The position numbers and the translations under genes were made by a program. From Hydractinia symbiolongicarpus (Eukaryota > Cnidaria > Hydrozoa > Anthoathecata > Hydractiniidae): DNA of 60,000 nt. Positions 33,939-46,462 of the stretch are shown piece by piece. Below the pieces are notes generated by a model. It saw nothing but the letters and a program-made list of their open reading frames with translations, was not told the origin of the DNA and did not search any database. The stretch spans positions 11,286,001 to 11,346,000 of the forward strand of contig NC_079884.1 of NCBI RefSeq assembly GCF_029227915.1, in the 5' to 3' direction. The stretch's first letter is position 1, and every line of letters starts with the position of its first letter.

Positions 33939-36900
33939 ATGACATCAGAGAAAATCTTTGTTTTTGATCATGTGCCAAGCGGTTTATTTGAAGGGAAATA
34001 TTCACTTCCTATATTAGGACGATTTTAACATAACTAGAGCAAGTTTAAATTTTTAATGAAATTTTAATAAACATGACCTAGGAAGGGATATTTAATTTGC
34101 GCGAGCTACAACACTGCATGCTGAAGAATAAATGCCATAAAAACATCTTTTACTTAAGTAAATTGGTCCAAATTATAGCTAAGGCGTTCATTTTATAATT
34201 ATATTATGAAACGATTTGTTTTTAGTCTTTTCAATATCAAACCTGCAAGCATATCCAGTGTAGCGATAAAAGATTACATCCCATGCCCCCCCCCCTCCCG
34301 AAACCCGAATCATATTTTTCGCACATTATAAACACAATAGTTATTTCAAAGGTTCACAAATTTAAGTGCTCGTGAACTTAGCTTGAGAAATGACCAATAT
34401 ATTTTTTCTAAAGGGAAATGTCCGCGATAGAAAATGCTCAAGGCAAAGACCAAATTAAAAAGTGCAAATTGAACTTAAGCCGGCTTAGGGGAAAGAGGTT
34501 TAAATTTCTTGACTTTTAAATAGAGCATACCGTGAAAAATATTACATGCTACTACATTTATATGTCTGAAGACTTGGGATTGTATTGATTAACGATACTT
34601 GGACCTACATTTTTTTATTTCAAATTTTAGAGCAAGGAGAACGGGAAGGGATAAAATCTAAAAGCTGGATTGCCGTACACTATTTGATTTATGAGTCATT
34701 CCTGGCATAAAAATTAAAATAGTTTTGAGGGCTAGTGCTCTTACAAAAGTATTTCATCGTTCTTTACGTACTTCCAACAAAAATAGATCAATTTAGTTGG
34801 TATTTATTCTAGAGTGCTATAGCAACTCACCAACACAAAAAATTCATTGCCCACACGATACGTGCAAAAGGAAATTGAACAATTCAATTTGGCGGGTATA
34901 TAATAACTGTCAATTTGAAGACTTGCGTAAATCAATATTTTATTCAAACATTAAGTGATTCAATTTGAACCTAACCACTAACTTGCGATTATCTTTCACT
35001 CATTGTTTATTTTTGTGGTTTGCGTAAAATATCTTAGAGTAGACCCAGATCCACGATAAATTTCACAAAAGTGATATTTTTTCTTTTAACTAGGACAAAG
35101 GAGTTTCAAATCAAAGCAGTTTGATTTAAATACAACTTCATGTCTCCAGAGATTCATTTCATTATGCACTTTTATAATAAAAGATTAATTCTGGCATAGG
35201 AGGCGACAAGGCAAAAAACGAAGTCAAACGCGTAATACCATGTTTCTCCATATTTGTAGAGAATAAATGTGCCTCTCCAAGTCTACCGCCAAATCTTTCA
35301 ATTTTAACATTATTTTTGAGATTTCCCACATGGTATCATAAAGTCTTTTTTTGAATATTGCTGCACATTTTTTTTCATATAAAATTGAGCAATATTGTTA
35401 AAAAAATTCGTACTTCAGATGTCAAAAGTACTTCTACTTCAGCACCAATATATGTACTGAAGAAATAACCCAACATTGCGAAATTAGCAGCCGAATATAG
35501 TAATTCTTAAATATGCTTTTTGATCAAAAAAGAAATTGTTGAAAGGTCTCTCTAAGTTATGTCTTCAAATTGGTTGGATATTTTTGTGCTCTAACCTAAG
35601 TGCGTATGAGTATGAGAAAAAGGGTAGTTGTCCAGTAACCTCTTTTGTTTTCTTTGTTTTTGTGATCTCAAATTATCTTTGCAAATGTCAATGCAACTGT
35701 ACTCTACTTACATTTTTTCCTTATGTTGTATTTTTTACATTTTTTGTAAACTTGAACGTTTGAAGGAGATATAAAACACAATGAAAAGATTCTGTCACCA
35801 AATTCGTTCTCAGGGTGTCTCTGTTGGAAATATTGATTAGAATATTATAATATGCTTGTAATCATTTTTATGCTGAGTCACGATTTGAAGTATTTTTTTT
35901 TGGTTATCATTTACACTGCAGAAGACATTCGCCTGACATATTCGCATGAAAACTCACCTACATTTTTTATCTATGATTAAAGTATACTAAGCAAGAATGT
36001 TTGTATTCTGCACCGTTATTCCCATCATGGAAAGGGTAGGATAATACGTATCCTAAACTTCATCATAAGCTCCGAAAACACTGTTCCATAAAACTTTTTT
36101 TCCTTCACTATCAGCTTTATAACCTTTTTAAAATTCCTTTTTTATCGATAATAATGAAAATCAATAGACTAAGCTGCTACAAGACACGGTTAGTTATATC
36201 TAGTAACTTTTATCATGTATGATTTACATGTATGCTTTATTTTAACATTTCTTTTTATTTCTGACATCCTTAACAAATTAAAGTAATTTTTGCAACCTAA
36301 GCAAAAATTTTCACTGTGCCAACATCGTCAATGATTTTTTACGCTAAATGTTGGTGTTTGTACCTTCCAAGCTTTAAAATAAAGTATTCTCAATCAGTAC
36401 TTATAAAAACTGGGTAATGCCACCCCTTCACCTTCCATGCAGGTGTATGCGTCTGACAAAACTCCCAGAATTTTACACCACGAGAGTTAGAACTTTTAGC
36501 TGTAGGAAAAGAAGATAGAATTTGGTGTGGTTTAAGTGTTGCGTGGCAATGTTATGTAACAACTCGCGGTAAAATATTTTAACCAGCAATTTATTTAAAG
36601 ATTACCTGCTTTACTATCAAATACAGGAAGGCACGCTAGATAAATGGTATCCCTTATTTCCTGTCGTCACGTGGAAGATAAGCTAGATAAAAAAAAAGAA
36701 ATAAAAGACATGCAGAAGGTCATTTCTTTAATTTTTTTTAATTTTGCCTGAAAATTGTGAAAAATTAAACTTGAAAGTCTGTGTAAAATTTTGTTTGTAA
36801 GCGTCGTAAGTCAAATTTCAGATCAAACATTAAAATACTTTATCTCTGATTTTCTTTTCTTAAAAGTTCTTTAGCGACTGTTCTATAACAATGTCCCGCG

Positions 36901-37555
36901 CATTTTGGAGCAATGTTGACATAATCTCCATCTGGTTGGCATTTTAGATTCGCATAAAATGGCGGCAATGTAGTGTTGACCATAAATAAATAACTATACC
37001 TAATTAAACGACCTTGCCAGGAAATATTAACGATTAGCGATAACAAAAACTAAAAACAAAAACAAATAATCAGTCAAGTAATTCATAATGATACCTTAAT
37101 AAAAAAATTACATATATATAAGTTGCTACACGGCTTCAGTGTTGCTTGGTAATGCTTGCAATAAAAATGGTAGCGTGGGTGTCCAACAATAAACATGCTC
37201 ATATGTGCAATATATACAATGTTGTTGTGTCCACTCGTGGGATTGATATGGCAAAAAATTTTGCAAAATAGATTATTTAGAGCATCTAAAAATTTCCTTT
37301 GTGGGTATAAGCCTGGAAAAGTCTTAAATATATATTTTATAGCTTTTAAATTCAAAACTATTCCATAGACAAATTATTAGGTAGTAGGGTTACCTGCCAG
37401 TGTCTTACCAACAGATTTACCTACTGCTGTTCAATATATGATAAAAGGAGGTTTATTGAATGCATAACGTTAGCCTAATAGAAAAATAGCCTAACACAAA
37501 AAAGGATGATAGGAAATAGTAATTTCCATTATTCATTGTTTTGTTTGCAATATTT
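33939..37555. other. Non-coding stretch, no gene recognised
   Basis: A C-run lies at about 34286-34299. The minus-strand frame at 36840-37046 ends in a cysteine-containing stretch (LKCQPDGDYVNIAPKCAGHC) whose composition is protein-like, but I cannot place it and it has no clear splice sites. Nothing else was recognised. Confidence 0.45.
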
Positions 37556-37740
37556 ATACCTCCACCGACGCAGCGAGGGGATTTTCGTGACGTCATAGAA
37601 AGTTTTTTAACAAAAGTAACACTTTCAAATAGATGAAGAGAATTTGATAGATTACATAATTTAAAGACTTTGTTGATGATGTTTTAATTTAGCGGCTTCT
37701 CTGATACTAATTCTGCTGACGTCATCAAGCTAAAGTAACT
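37556..37740. promoter_or_regulatory. Pair of TGACGTCA (CRE-like) sites
   Basis: TGACGTCA occurs near 37589 and near 37716, about 127 bp apart, preceded by a GC-richer CCTCCACCGACGCAGCGAGG block. They may be binding sites or part of a dispersed repeat. The same 8-mer also occurs at 14794, 52748 and 52769. Confidence 0.3.
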
Positions 37741-40700
37741 GCAATTAACGCGCGCGTAATGTCTATGGAATTACATCGTTTACAAAAAAATTGGAAAACG
37801 TTTTTTTTAGTCGGAGGATTTAGGAGATTTTAATTAATCATCCAATCTATTTTTAATATTTTTTATGTGGTCATACTAGTGGCATGTAAGAATTTTTGCG
37901 GCAAAATTTAGTCTACCGCTAGACTTCTGTATTATTCTGATCTAGTATTCAAATCTTTTTTTAAAATGCTTACTAGGGACCAGTTTCTTTACTTTTTCCA
38001 GCTGTATCATGCTGAGTTAAGCAATATGCATTACTGGAATTCTCAGTCCATTTTTGCATTGTGTCCGGACGACATATTGCAAAGATTCCAAAGGATTTTT
38101 GAAATGACATAAGAATAAAAACATGTTTTAGCTCAAAAGAAAGGTTACATTCGAGTGAACTCTCCTAGGCGGTGTGTGTTTTTAATCTTTTTTAACACCT
38201 TTGTCCTCGTTTTTGTTTCCAACTTTGTCGTGGCAACAACTTTTAAAAGCAGGAGCCGCGGATGTAGAAGAATGACAGAATCGCGAGAAGAAGAATCGCA
38301 AAAAATGCGCAAATTGATCTACAGTTGATATATTGGTAATTACTTTGTGTGCTAAACAAAAACAAATTCAAAACAAAACAATAAAACAAAACAACAAAAC
38401 AAAACAAACAAAACAAACAAAACAAACAAAACAAAACAAAAAACAAAAACAAAAAAACAAAACAAAACAAAAAACAAAAATAAAGAAAACAAAACAAAAA
38501 AGAACAGGAAAACAACAAACAAAACAAACAAACAAAATATGGATTAACAAGTAAGCAATAAACATTGAACTTGTGTGAATTACTGCGTTTTATTTTGGAA
38601 AGATAATAATTTCACTTCCTGAAAAATTCAAACTGAACTGTATTTCAATGCAGCTGTAGCTTCTATAACACGAAAATAGCAAAAATTTCATATTGTGTTC
38701 AATAAAAACATAATGGCAGCAATTCTTTATCTCATTTCTTTATTTTATTTTATTCTGGAAAATCTTTAGTAACAAGTTTTTCTGCGCATGCGTTGACTGG
38801 GACATTTTCTCGAATATAAAAATGAAACTATTAATATCAGCCATACCAGCCTCGTCTTTTAACTACAATTTTTTTTTCCAATTAAATAAATAAATAAATT
38901 CGGGGTTCGTGGCTTACTTTAAAAAATGTAGGAAAAACGTATCTTATACAAAATGGAAGTAGTTGATAACAGTAGTCCCCAACCCCTCACAAAGGCTAAG
39001 TGTTTAATATTAGAACCTAGGATGGTATGCTGTCATCTATATATGTGGGTAGTTTCGGTTAAAGCAACAAATCAGTTTCTCATTCCCCAATCACAGTAAA
39101 GCAAACTTTTAAAACGATATAAACAACGCCCTTCGATCTTTAGCATTGCAATTCTTCCCTATACTTGTTTAGTTTTGGTTAAGAACGTTTTAAGACACTG
39201 AAAATGCAGACTGGCTCAGACAGTTTCACTACTGGAGCATTCAAATTTAAATATCATCTTAAAAGTCTTGCAAGTGTTAGTAGAAATTAGAAGTTTTTAT
39301 GGTCCTCTTTTTATCAAAGAGAGACTAAAGGAAGCCCAACCATGATTGGTGTACTGAGCAAAAAATATATTAACGCATTGCTCTTGATAAAACAAATTTC
39401 TGAAATTCGCTCTTCTTGTGATTTTTTTTTGGGCGGTTACCACCACCCATCGCCCCCCACCGACGTCGTCACTGGAAGATCTATAAAAATGCTGCAGAAT
39501 TAGTGTAGATGAAGGACAGATTGCAGACTTCTGAACCCTTTTCACTTAAACCAGATCGTATTCCTTTGTTTAGAGAAAAATATATCATACGAGCATTCTT
39601 ATTTGAAATGTTTGCTCTATTGGTGGCTTGAGATGGCGGCGATAATTTGTCAATTTCACCTTTGACCTAATTTTCCTGGTTACACTCTTATGGAATAACA
39701 GGGTAATAATGTTAAGTAATTCATTAACTTCAGCATATATGAAAAATTTTACTACTTGGAAAAATTATTTCACTATCGGTAAGGTGTTTCGCTTCAATCT
39801 TTTTGAGCGCTCTGTAGGGGAAATACGTCGTTTTATTTCGTTAGCTATGATTTATTTATTATCTGATAACTTTTTACACAAGAAGAAATGATTGGTCGAA
39901 TAATCCACCCTCTATTTCTTTGATTTAATAGAAAATCGCTCAACAAAGAAGGCCTTGTAGCATTAAATATTGTTTGCTTAATTCACGTTAATTAAAACTG
40001 CGAGATAAATATTAGCTCCATTTTTTTTTCATCTAATTATTATGAAATATAGAATTAATCAAATTCTAAAATGTGAAAAATTTAGGAAGCTTTTTGGTAA
40101 CCGCATGTCAATGCTGTATACATACGCCAAAAAGATTTCAACATTAAAGTTAAAAAAAAATCGATTAAAAGCCTCAACGTCATTTAGAAATAGATTTAAC
40201 GAGTCGATGATAGAACAGAAACCATTAGCACGTTTTCTTGCTAATGAAACGTGTGAAAAGGGCAGTACGTTCATTCAGTAAAGAGAGTACAAGAAAACGT
40301 TGTTACATAGTTTTCTATAATAATACTAAATGCTTCGTTTCTATAGCAGTACACGGCATGTATTTCGAGCCATATTTTTACGTCAAAAACATAGAGTTTA
40401 TATGGTCAAAAAGTTATCTATTTCTCTAAGTTTTAGATTTCCCATCTGTTCCACAGTTCACTAAATATAATGTTAAAAATATTGACTTTACGTTTTTTGA
40501 TTAATGATTTAATTCAGTGAAAAATGAATTAGATGTGAAATATAAATTAATAACTATGAAATATATGAGACTAACATCGAAAAGAAATATTGATGGGATA
40601 GACCTTAACTGAATATCGCAATTAAACTCCTTAAATGTGAGCGATATCATATTATTCACCCCGGCATTTTGTTTTCATTTAAGATCATATTGATCTAGCC

Positions 40701-41316
40701 CGCAATAGAAATCTTCTTTAGTAAATTAATAAATATTCAGATGTGTCATGCCTTGTCCCTGTACCTTGTGAATTTTAGATCTGTCATAAAAAAGGGCCTG
40801 GGAAATTACTGTTCTATTTTAACCTAAAAGTTTACGTGTGTTTTCAGTGAAACAAGATAGTGCTATCGGCATGTTCGAGTTTAAAGTCAGAATAGAAAAC
40901 GACAAGAGAAAAATATTACAATGAAATCGCAAGAAGCCCAATATTTCTCGCAGCAATCACATGGGTTGCTCTCAAGCTCAATATTCAACAAAGAGATGGG
41001 AAAATTACGCAGAAATTATTAATTATTCATTTTCTCTCTTTTAATTGTTTCTATTCTTCTTTTTCTGTTCCTGTCCAATATCGATACAACTGAAAATTTA
41101 AAGAAAAATAAAGAGGTACATTTAAACGAAAAGCACATAAATCTTCCAGTTTAATTCAGGATTTTCTTTGCAATTATTCTTTGTACAGCCTATTTTTACT
41201 AGACTCGTCCTTTCAAAGCATAAGTTAGCAATTAACGTGAAAAAGCGATTGAACATAACTTAACTCTGCTCATTAGTTTCTCATGCATTCTCTAATTGTT
41301 TTCCATACAATTACAG
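37741..41316. other. Non-coding stretch with a CAAAA-rich tract
   Basis: Low-complexity AAACAAAACAAAAC sequence fills about 38361-38536 and explains the lysine/glutamine- or phenylalanine-rich frames there. Overlapping small frames at 40042-40429 match nothing known. No RNA genes were seen. Confidence 0.5.
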
Positions 41317-41463
41317 TTATTCAACAAAGGTGGTACTCTCCGCCTTCGAGCTTATGGACACTTCATTGCAGCTGCTTGTAATGGCCAGATCACTGTGAAA
41401 ATGATTGACACATACAATTGTTCTCCTGTTGTTCTGCTTTCTCATACTTTGTCTGAATGTTAA
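41317..41463 (+). CDS. Candidate terminal exon, unrecognised product
   Basis: A 48-codon open segment follows a usable acceptor (TTTTCCATACAATTACAG) and ends in TAA at 41461-41463. It reads NKGGTLRLRAYGHFIAAAC, then NGQITVKMIDTYNCSPVV. Its base composition and residue mix are far more protein-like than the surrounding AT-rich DNA. No upstream exon could be joined with confidence. It may be the last exon of a host gene or a fragment of a mobile element. I do not recognise the family. Confidence 0.3.
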   Translation, partial: LFNKGGTLRLRAYGHFIAAACNGQITVKMIDTYNCSPVVLLSHTLSEC

Positions 41464-41993
41464 GTATTATTTATCCAACAGGGCAGTCGACTCAGCCTCG
41501 TTTTCAAGTAGTAAACAAATAAATACAACGATTTTTAGATCACTTGAGAATAGAAGAGAATAGCTAAGCTACTAATTGGTAACTCTTAATATCGAAGTCG
41601 TATTGAAACACATAGACAGACGCACTCGCAGTAGATATACTATAGATAGCAAAGATCGTCTCTAATATATTTACATGTTTTGTAATATATTCGCATCACA
41701 AACAAACAAAATTGCAAGAGTTCTTCATTATTGACAACACATTTGTAGCAAACATTTTTACGACTTCGTGCGGTGCTGAAATCGTATTTGGAGCGTGCGT
41801 TTTGTTGTAGTTCACATCCGCTGTTACCATCTTTAATATGATGAAGGAGGAACTAAAGAAAGTTTAACGACTTATAATTCACGGATGAGCGACGAGTAAC
41901 GATTGGATTATAAATTACAAAAAAGACAAAGGATAATTAGCCATATTTAATCAAGTGATCGTTCAAAAGTTTTATTACAAACAAAATTATTAA
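41464..41993. other. Upstream region of the recombinase-like gene
   Basis: Contains GATTGG (inverted CCAAT) at about 41901 and TATAAAT at about 41909, some 85 bases before the ATG. These could form a core promoter. No other gene was seen. Confidence 0.35.
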
Positions 41994-43667
41994 ATGGCAG
42001 CTTTCGTTCAAACAAGGTCGACGTTCGGCTCAGGTGTGGATTTTCACACAGCGTTGGGATTTGACATGGCGGCAAGGAAATATCCAATGGATGAATACAC
42101 TCCAAACTATCCCATATTCACGGAAGATCATCAAACAAAATATGGCGAAGCTTTTCGCGCACTGACGCAAAATCAGCACCACCACCAACAACAGACGCAA
42201 CAGCAACAATCGCCAACGAATCACTTCACTTTTAATCAATCCATCACACATGTAAACTTAATAAACAATCGTTTCCAAATAGATCTTGCCGGACAGCATT
42301 CTTATCCGAATGACTATCCGGTTTCTGAAGATATGAGCATAAGCAACATACAAACTCCATCATCCAATATTAATCCCTATTTTAAACCAGACATGAATTC
42401 AAATAATCGAGTCAATGGAAATGCTTACACCGAGCACAGTCATGTTGACTATCCGTCACCGCCTTCTTTAATAAACAGTAGCCCATCGGATCATCTTATG
42501 GCGTTGTACCCGCAGCAACATTTCCCTGCAAAACATACCACATTAGAAGACTTACAAGGTATGAATAATTTTAATAAATTTTTACCGGATCATTCTCTAA
42601 TTCAAAATCAGTTACACCACCAAGACCGGATTAAATCGGACAACGAATATTCACCTACTTTTTATTCGGATACTTCAGGAGGAATGATGGGAAACAACAT
42701 TAGTTTTTCATCTGCAATGATACCTCATTCGACAATGAATAAATTAACCCCAATGTTTCCGCCGAGCGGCATACACAAGCAACGCGATCATGACGTTGAG
42801 CAAGTCAATGAAACCCAAAAGTGTAAAAACACGATCGAAGGAACCAAGACATCAGTTAGACGATTCAAAAGATGGTATAAAGAAAAATACAGTAAAGATA
42901 TTGATATGAACTCAGTGAATCGTTTCAATGCTCCTGAGCTTCTGAAAGATTTCTTTTTGGACATTAGAGATACTCGACCAGGAAGAATAGGAAACGAATA
43001 CGAGCCGGTAACATTGACAACTTATCGAAACGGACTACGTCGGTATTTCCTTTATCGCAAGGTTCCACCAGCACCAGATAACTTTGACTTAACAGACAAA
43101 ACATTCGACCTTGTTAACAAACATTTAGTCACAAAAAGAGACGATCTTAAACGTAAGGGAAAAGGTAATCATCCTAACGCAATCGAGAGTATTACGCCGG
43201 AACAGCTAGAAAAAATGTGGGCTTCCGGTGCTATTGGTACTCACGCCCCACGCCCTCTTCTTCGGTTGCAGTGGTGGTATAATACAGTGTACCATGGTGT
43301 ACGGGGAAGAATGGCACACCACGATCTTACCACGGAAGATTTTTCGTTGAAACGGGGAAATGATGGAAAACTTACGATGGAATATAACAAAAATTCAGCG
43401 TACCCGGTGCATAACACATTGTCTTCAAAGTTAGAACCGCCAAAAAAGAAAAAATTCAAAGGACTTGTAAAGCAAACAGACGGTGGCGATAGGGATCCAC
43501 TACGAGCTTTCGAGATCTTCAAAGCTCATCGACCACCGGGTATCTCGTCATTTTATCTGACTCCGAAACATAAACCAAAAGGCAATATTTGGTTTAATAA
43601 AGTCCCTATGGGGAAAAATTCTATCGGACGAATTATGAGAGAGATTAAAGCTATATCTGGTATATAA
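41994..43667 (+). CDS. Q/H-rich protein with a truncated Crypton-type tyrosine recombinase (DUF3504-like) domain
   Basis: Single-exon gene of 557 aa; the ATG at 41994 follows an AT-rich leader. Residues 1-270 are low-complexity and activation-domain-like: a Q/H tract (60-72) and Ser/Pro/Asn-rich stretches. Residues about 278-375 form a core-binding-like helical domain (TKTSVRRFKRWYKEKY; ITLTTYRNGLRRYF-like core at 339-352). Residues about 392-557 match the recombinase-derived domain of QRICH1, ZMYM and KCTD1-like proteins: NAIESITPEQLEKMW, THAPRPLLRLQWWYN, then HGVRGRMAHHDL with the first catalytic Arg at R437. PPKKKKFKG at 483-490 is a likely nuclear signal. The protein stops after PMGKNSIGRIMREIKAI, before the HxxR box and Tyr nucleophile of active recombinases, so it should bind DNA without cutting it. 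A role as a transcription factor or cofactor is inferred. It could instead be a damaged Crypton, but the long undamaged frame argues for domestication. Confidence 0.82.
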   Translation: MAAFVQTRSTFGSGVDFHTALGFDMAARKYPMDEYTPNYPIFTEDHQTKYGEAFRALTQNQHHHQQQTQQQQSPTNHFTFNQSITHVNLINNRFQIDLAGQHSYPNDYPVSEDMSISNIQTPSSNINPYFKPDMNSNNRVNGNAYTEHSHVDYPSPPSLINSSPSDHLMALYPQQHFPAKHTTLEDLQGMNNFNKFLPDHSLIQNQLHHQDRIKSDNEYSPTFYSDTSGGMMGNNISFSSAMIPHSTMNKLTPMFPPSGIHKQRDHDVEQVNETQKCKNTIEGTKTSVRRFKRWYKEKYSKDIDMNSVNRFNAPELLKDFFLDIRDTRPGRIGNEYEPVTLTTYRNGLRRYFLYRKVPPAPDNFDLTDKTFDLVNKHLVTKRDDLKRKGKGNHPNAIESITPEQLEKMWASGAIGTHAPRPLLRLQWWYNTVYHGVRGRMAHHDLTTEDFSLKRGNDGKLTMEYNKNSAYPVHNTLSSKLEPPKKKKFKGLVKQTDGGDRDPLRAFEIFKAHRPPGISSFYLTPKHKPKGNIWFNKVPMGKNSIGRIMREIKAISGI

Positions 43668-46402
43668 TTTTTCTATATTATTTATCGTTAATTTGAATAT
43701 CTTATTAGTTGATCTTACGTTATAGATTTTTATCGCGTGTTTCGTCAGATTTTCTACAAACACTTAAGCGTAATGTTTTGAAAATGTTTCTTAATAGTTT
43801 CATCTTAAAATGGTAATAGACGAGATAATTTCTAAGTTATTTTGCCAACCCTCTTTAATCACCTAAGGGACGTGTGCGAGTTAATTTTAAACCGTTCGTA
43901 CTGCCCGTTTTTTCTTCTTAAATGTCACAAATGTGTTATCAAAACAAAACGTTCTTAAATTGATTTTAAACATATCGTTCCACCCTCTCGAGTCATCTAA
44001 GCGTTTTATTTTTTTCCTGCCATTTTTTTTTTTTTTTTTGCGAATTGGTTTATAACATGCTCCTCCTCTTTCTTTCTCTAGCTTTTTCTATTAGAATTTT
44101 TGGTTCGTTAAAGTTTGAAATTATAAAATTTATGTGTATATTATGTAAATATAAACAATATGACGAAATGAATGTGAATTTAAATTATTGCTTTGTGTGC
44201 GATTGTAAATAACGCAATGAGATAGAAAAGATTCAAAGTAACAATAATCACTTGTCTTTGTATAAGCGCCATAACATACCATTTCTTAAAAACAAGGGCA
44301 CATATGCAAGGTCAAAACCAAGCGAAATCATCTCTGTGTTTGAGTTCGAAATCTTTGACTCGTTTAGTCAAAATTATTTTACTTTTGGTTTCTCAAACAG
44401 CTAATTCTCTACAATCATGATCAGAGTAGCTTTTTGGGGTCAGCAGTGTATTTATAAATTTGAAAATATTTTGTATGAAACAGGATGGTGGGTTTTTCAT
44501 TCTATAAAGTGCTTTCTACAGCTAAGTATGGTTTATAGAAACAGTAGATATTTTTACTTCCTACCATAAAAAATATCCAGAAGTAACCGTAAGTACTGCT
44601 ATTACACAAGTTTTGAACTCACTAAGAGAAACATGTGCAAATTTCGCTGCATGTACGGCGACCACATTTCAACTTCGATGTCGCATTTTTTACCTGCATG
44701 GCAAGACAAAGGTCATAACATCGCCCTGGAAAAGTGACATGCAAATTTAACGAACATTTAAATACTACAGAGTGATTTTAAATTGATTTCAAATAAATGA
44801 AACATGGTAGAATATTTTGAATAAGTTTGTACGGTTGTAGCTAACAAGTTAATCTATTTAAAAGCTTATGCAAACCACGTGATCATACTAAAGTTATTAG
44901 TAGCCAGGTCTTTTCAACTCTTTTCGTTTTTGATGTTATTAAAAGTTTAGAATATATAAAAAGTAAAAATGTCGCAAAAAGTTTGAAGTCATGGAATATA
45001 AATAGTTATAAAATCATGCTTAAAAGATGGGGTTGTAAAAATTTTTGATTAATGGAGTAGAATTAATTAAACCAATGACGTTGAGTTTATCAGTAAATTG
45101 CACGTACCGACATGAATCAATTTCTTTTTAAAACAATATGTAACCATATTTCCCATCAAAGATATGGTGGTATAATTGGTGGATAAAGGGGTATAATTCT
45201 GTTATAATGATAAAATGAATGAACATTAAAAAATACTCACAGAAAATGATACTGTGAAAAATTATTTCGTTTCTTTCACCTTTGCTCTATTGCTATGGCA
45301 ACAGTTTATTTATCTATTTTCAAATCTGCTTGTTAGCCCCGCCTCGGTTGATTTTTACTCACTTAAAGTTACAACGTTTTACAAAAGAGTAAAAAAAATA
45401 ATCAAATTAACATCCCTTGGCAAATCATTGGATAATTTCCTCCAATGTAAAAACAATTATTCTATTTACTGGACTAAAAAGTTTTACGTAAATATTTGAC
45501 GCGCGTACTGTGTATGTAACATCCTGCATTTAGTCGAACGGAAGTAACACATTTTTTGAAAAATAACAAACAAGCATAGAATACGGGTTTCACACAAAAC
45601 TTGTTTTTAACTATAAACCTGTTCGTATGATAATTATAGAATTAAACACAAAATAGGTCTCCGCTTTAAAAAATATTATGGCCGCCGCTAGTTCACAAAA
45701 TTTATATATATAGCTAAAAAGTTGTAAAATAACGGCATGATTTTCTCTTAACCACCTTGATCAAAATTCTTTTTCAGGTTCAACTTAATAGAACATATTC
45801 CTACAATCTTTTAATTCACAAATCGTTTCGCCAGTGACAGTTAGTTTTTTAATTAGTCTCAATTATTTCTTTTTATTTGGGGAATTAGTCTAATTTGAAA
45901 TTACTTAGCGTTCATTAGTGTCCTCACGCGCGCGAGAGTTCAATCAGAATAAAACTTAGTGTATCAAATATACCGCTACTGAATGTGTCCGGGGTGCGAA
46001 AGCATGGTCAGTCTTTTTGATGTTTACGATTTTCCATCAAAAACAATGTCATGCTATTCTTTCGGTAATTTCAAATGAAAAGTTGGCACACTTGTGCAAT
46101 GATGAAACCATGCTTGATTTATGGACTTATGGCGACTTTAATGAGTGCCGTCTTTGCGGGTGCTTTTTAGCACAGTTTCGCTATAAACACGTTGATGCCC
46201 GGCCATTAACCCGGCGTTCTTTTACCTCATGCGGTAGTTATTCATATAAGGAAACATACCAGGATTCAACGCCAACAACAACAAATGCAAGCATTGTTGT
46301 TTATTGCAAGCGAGCTAAGACATGTGTTTCATGACCTCTTCACATTCTCCTACATAATGATTAAATTGACATTTGTTTTCCTGCAAAAAACGTGCAATAA
46401 TA
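43668..46402. other. 3' flank and non-coding stretch
   Basis: Low-complexity T-tract at about 44022-44039. The first clear AATAAA downstream of the recombinase-like gene is at about 44792, so its 3' UTR end is uncertain. The 105-codon frame at 46017-46334 begins at a TTG and is unrecognised. Confidence 0.45.
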
Positions 46403-46462
46403 GTTGTGTTATTGTTGTTGTTATTTTCGTTGTTGTTGTTGTTGTTGTTGTTGTTGTTATTA
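46403..46462. repeat. (GTT)n microsatellite
   Basis: Interrupted GTT tract. Poly-valine and poly-asparagine frames over it are artefacts. Confidence 0.95.

Noticed and set aside
36840-37046. Minus-strand frame with LKCQPDGDYVNIAPKCAGHC
   Set aside because: Looks protein-like, and the PDG-Y spacing briefly suggested a thyroglobulin-type module, but the required Cys pattern is absent and there are no convincing splice sites.
38243-38565. Phenylalanine/cysteine-rich and lysine/glutamine-rich frames
   Set aside because: Produced by the CAAAA-type low-complexity tract.
43241-43522. Minus-strand frame inside the recombinase-like gene
   Set aside because: Antisense shadow of a confidently identified coding region.
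46017-46334. 105-codon frame with several cysteines
   Set aside because: Starts at TTG, has no ATG with good context before it and no recognisable domain; an overlapping short ATG frame reads equally well.
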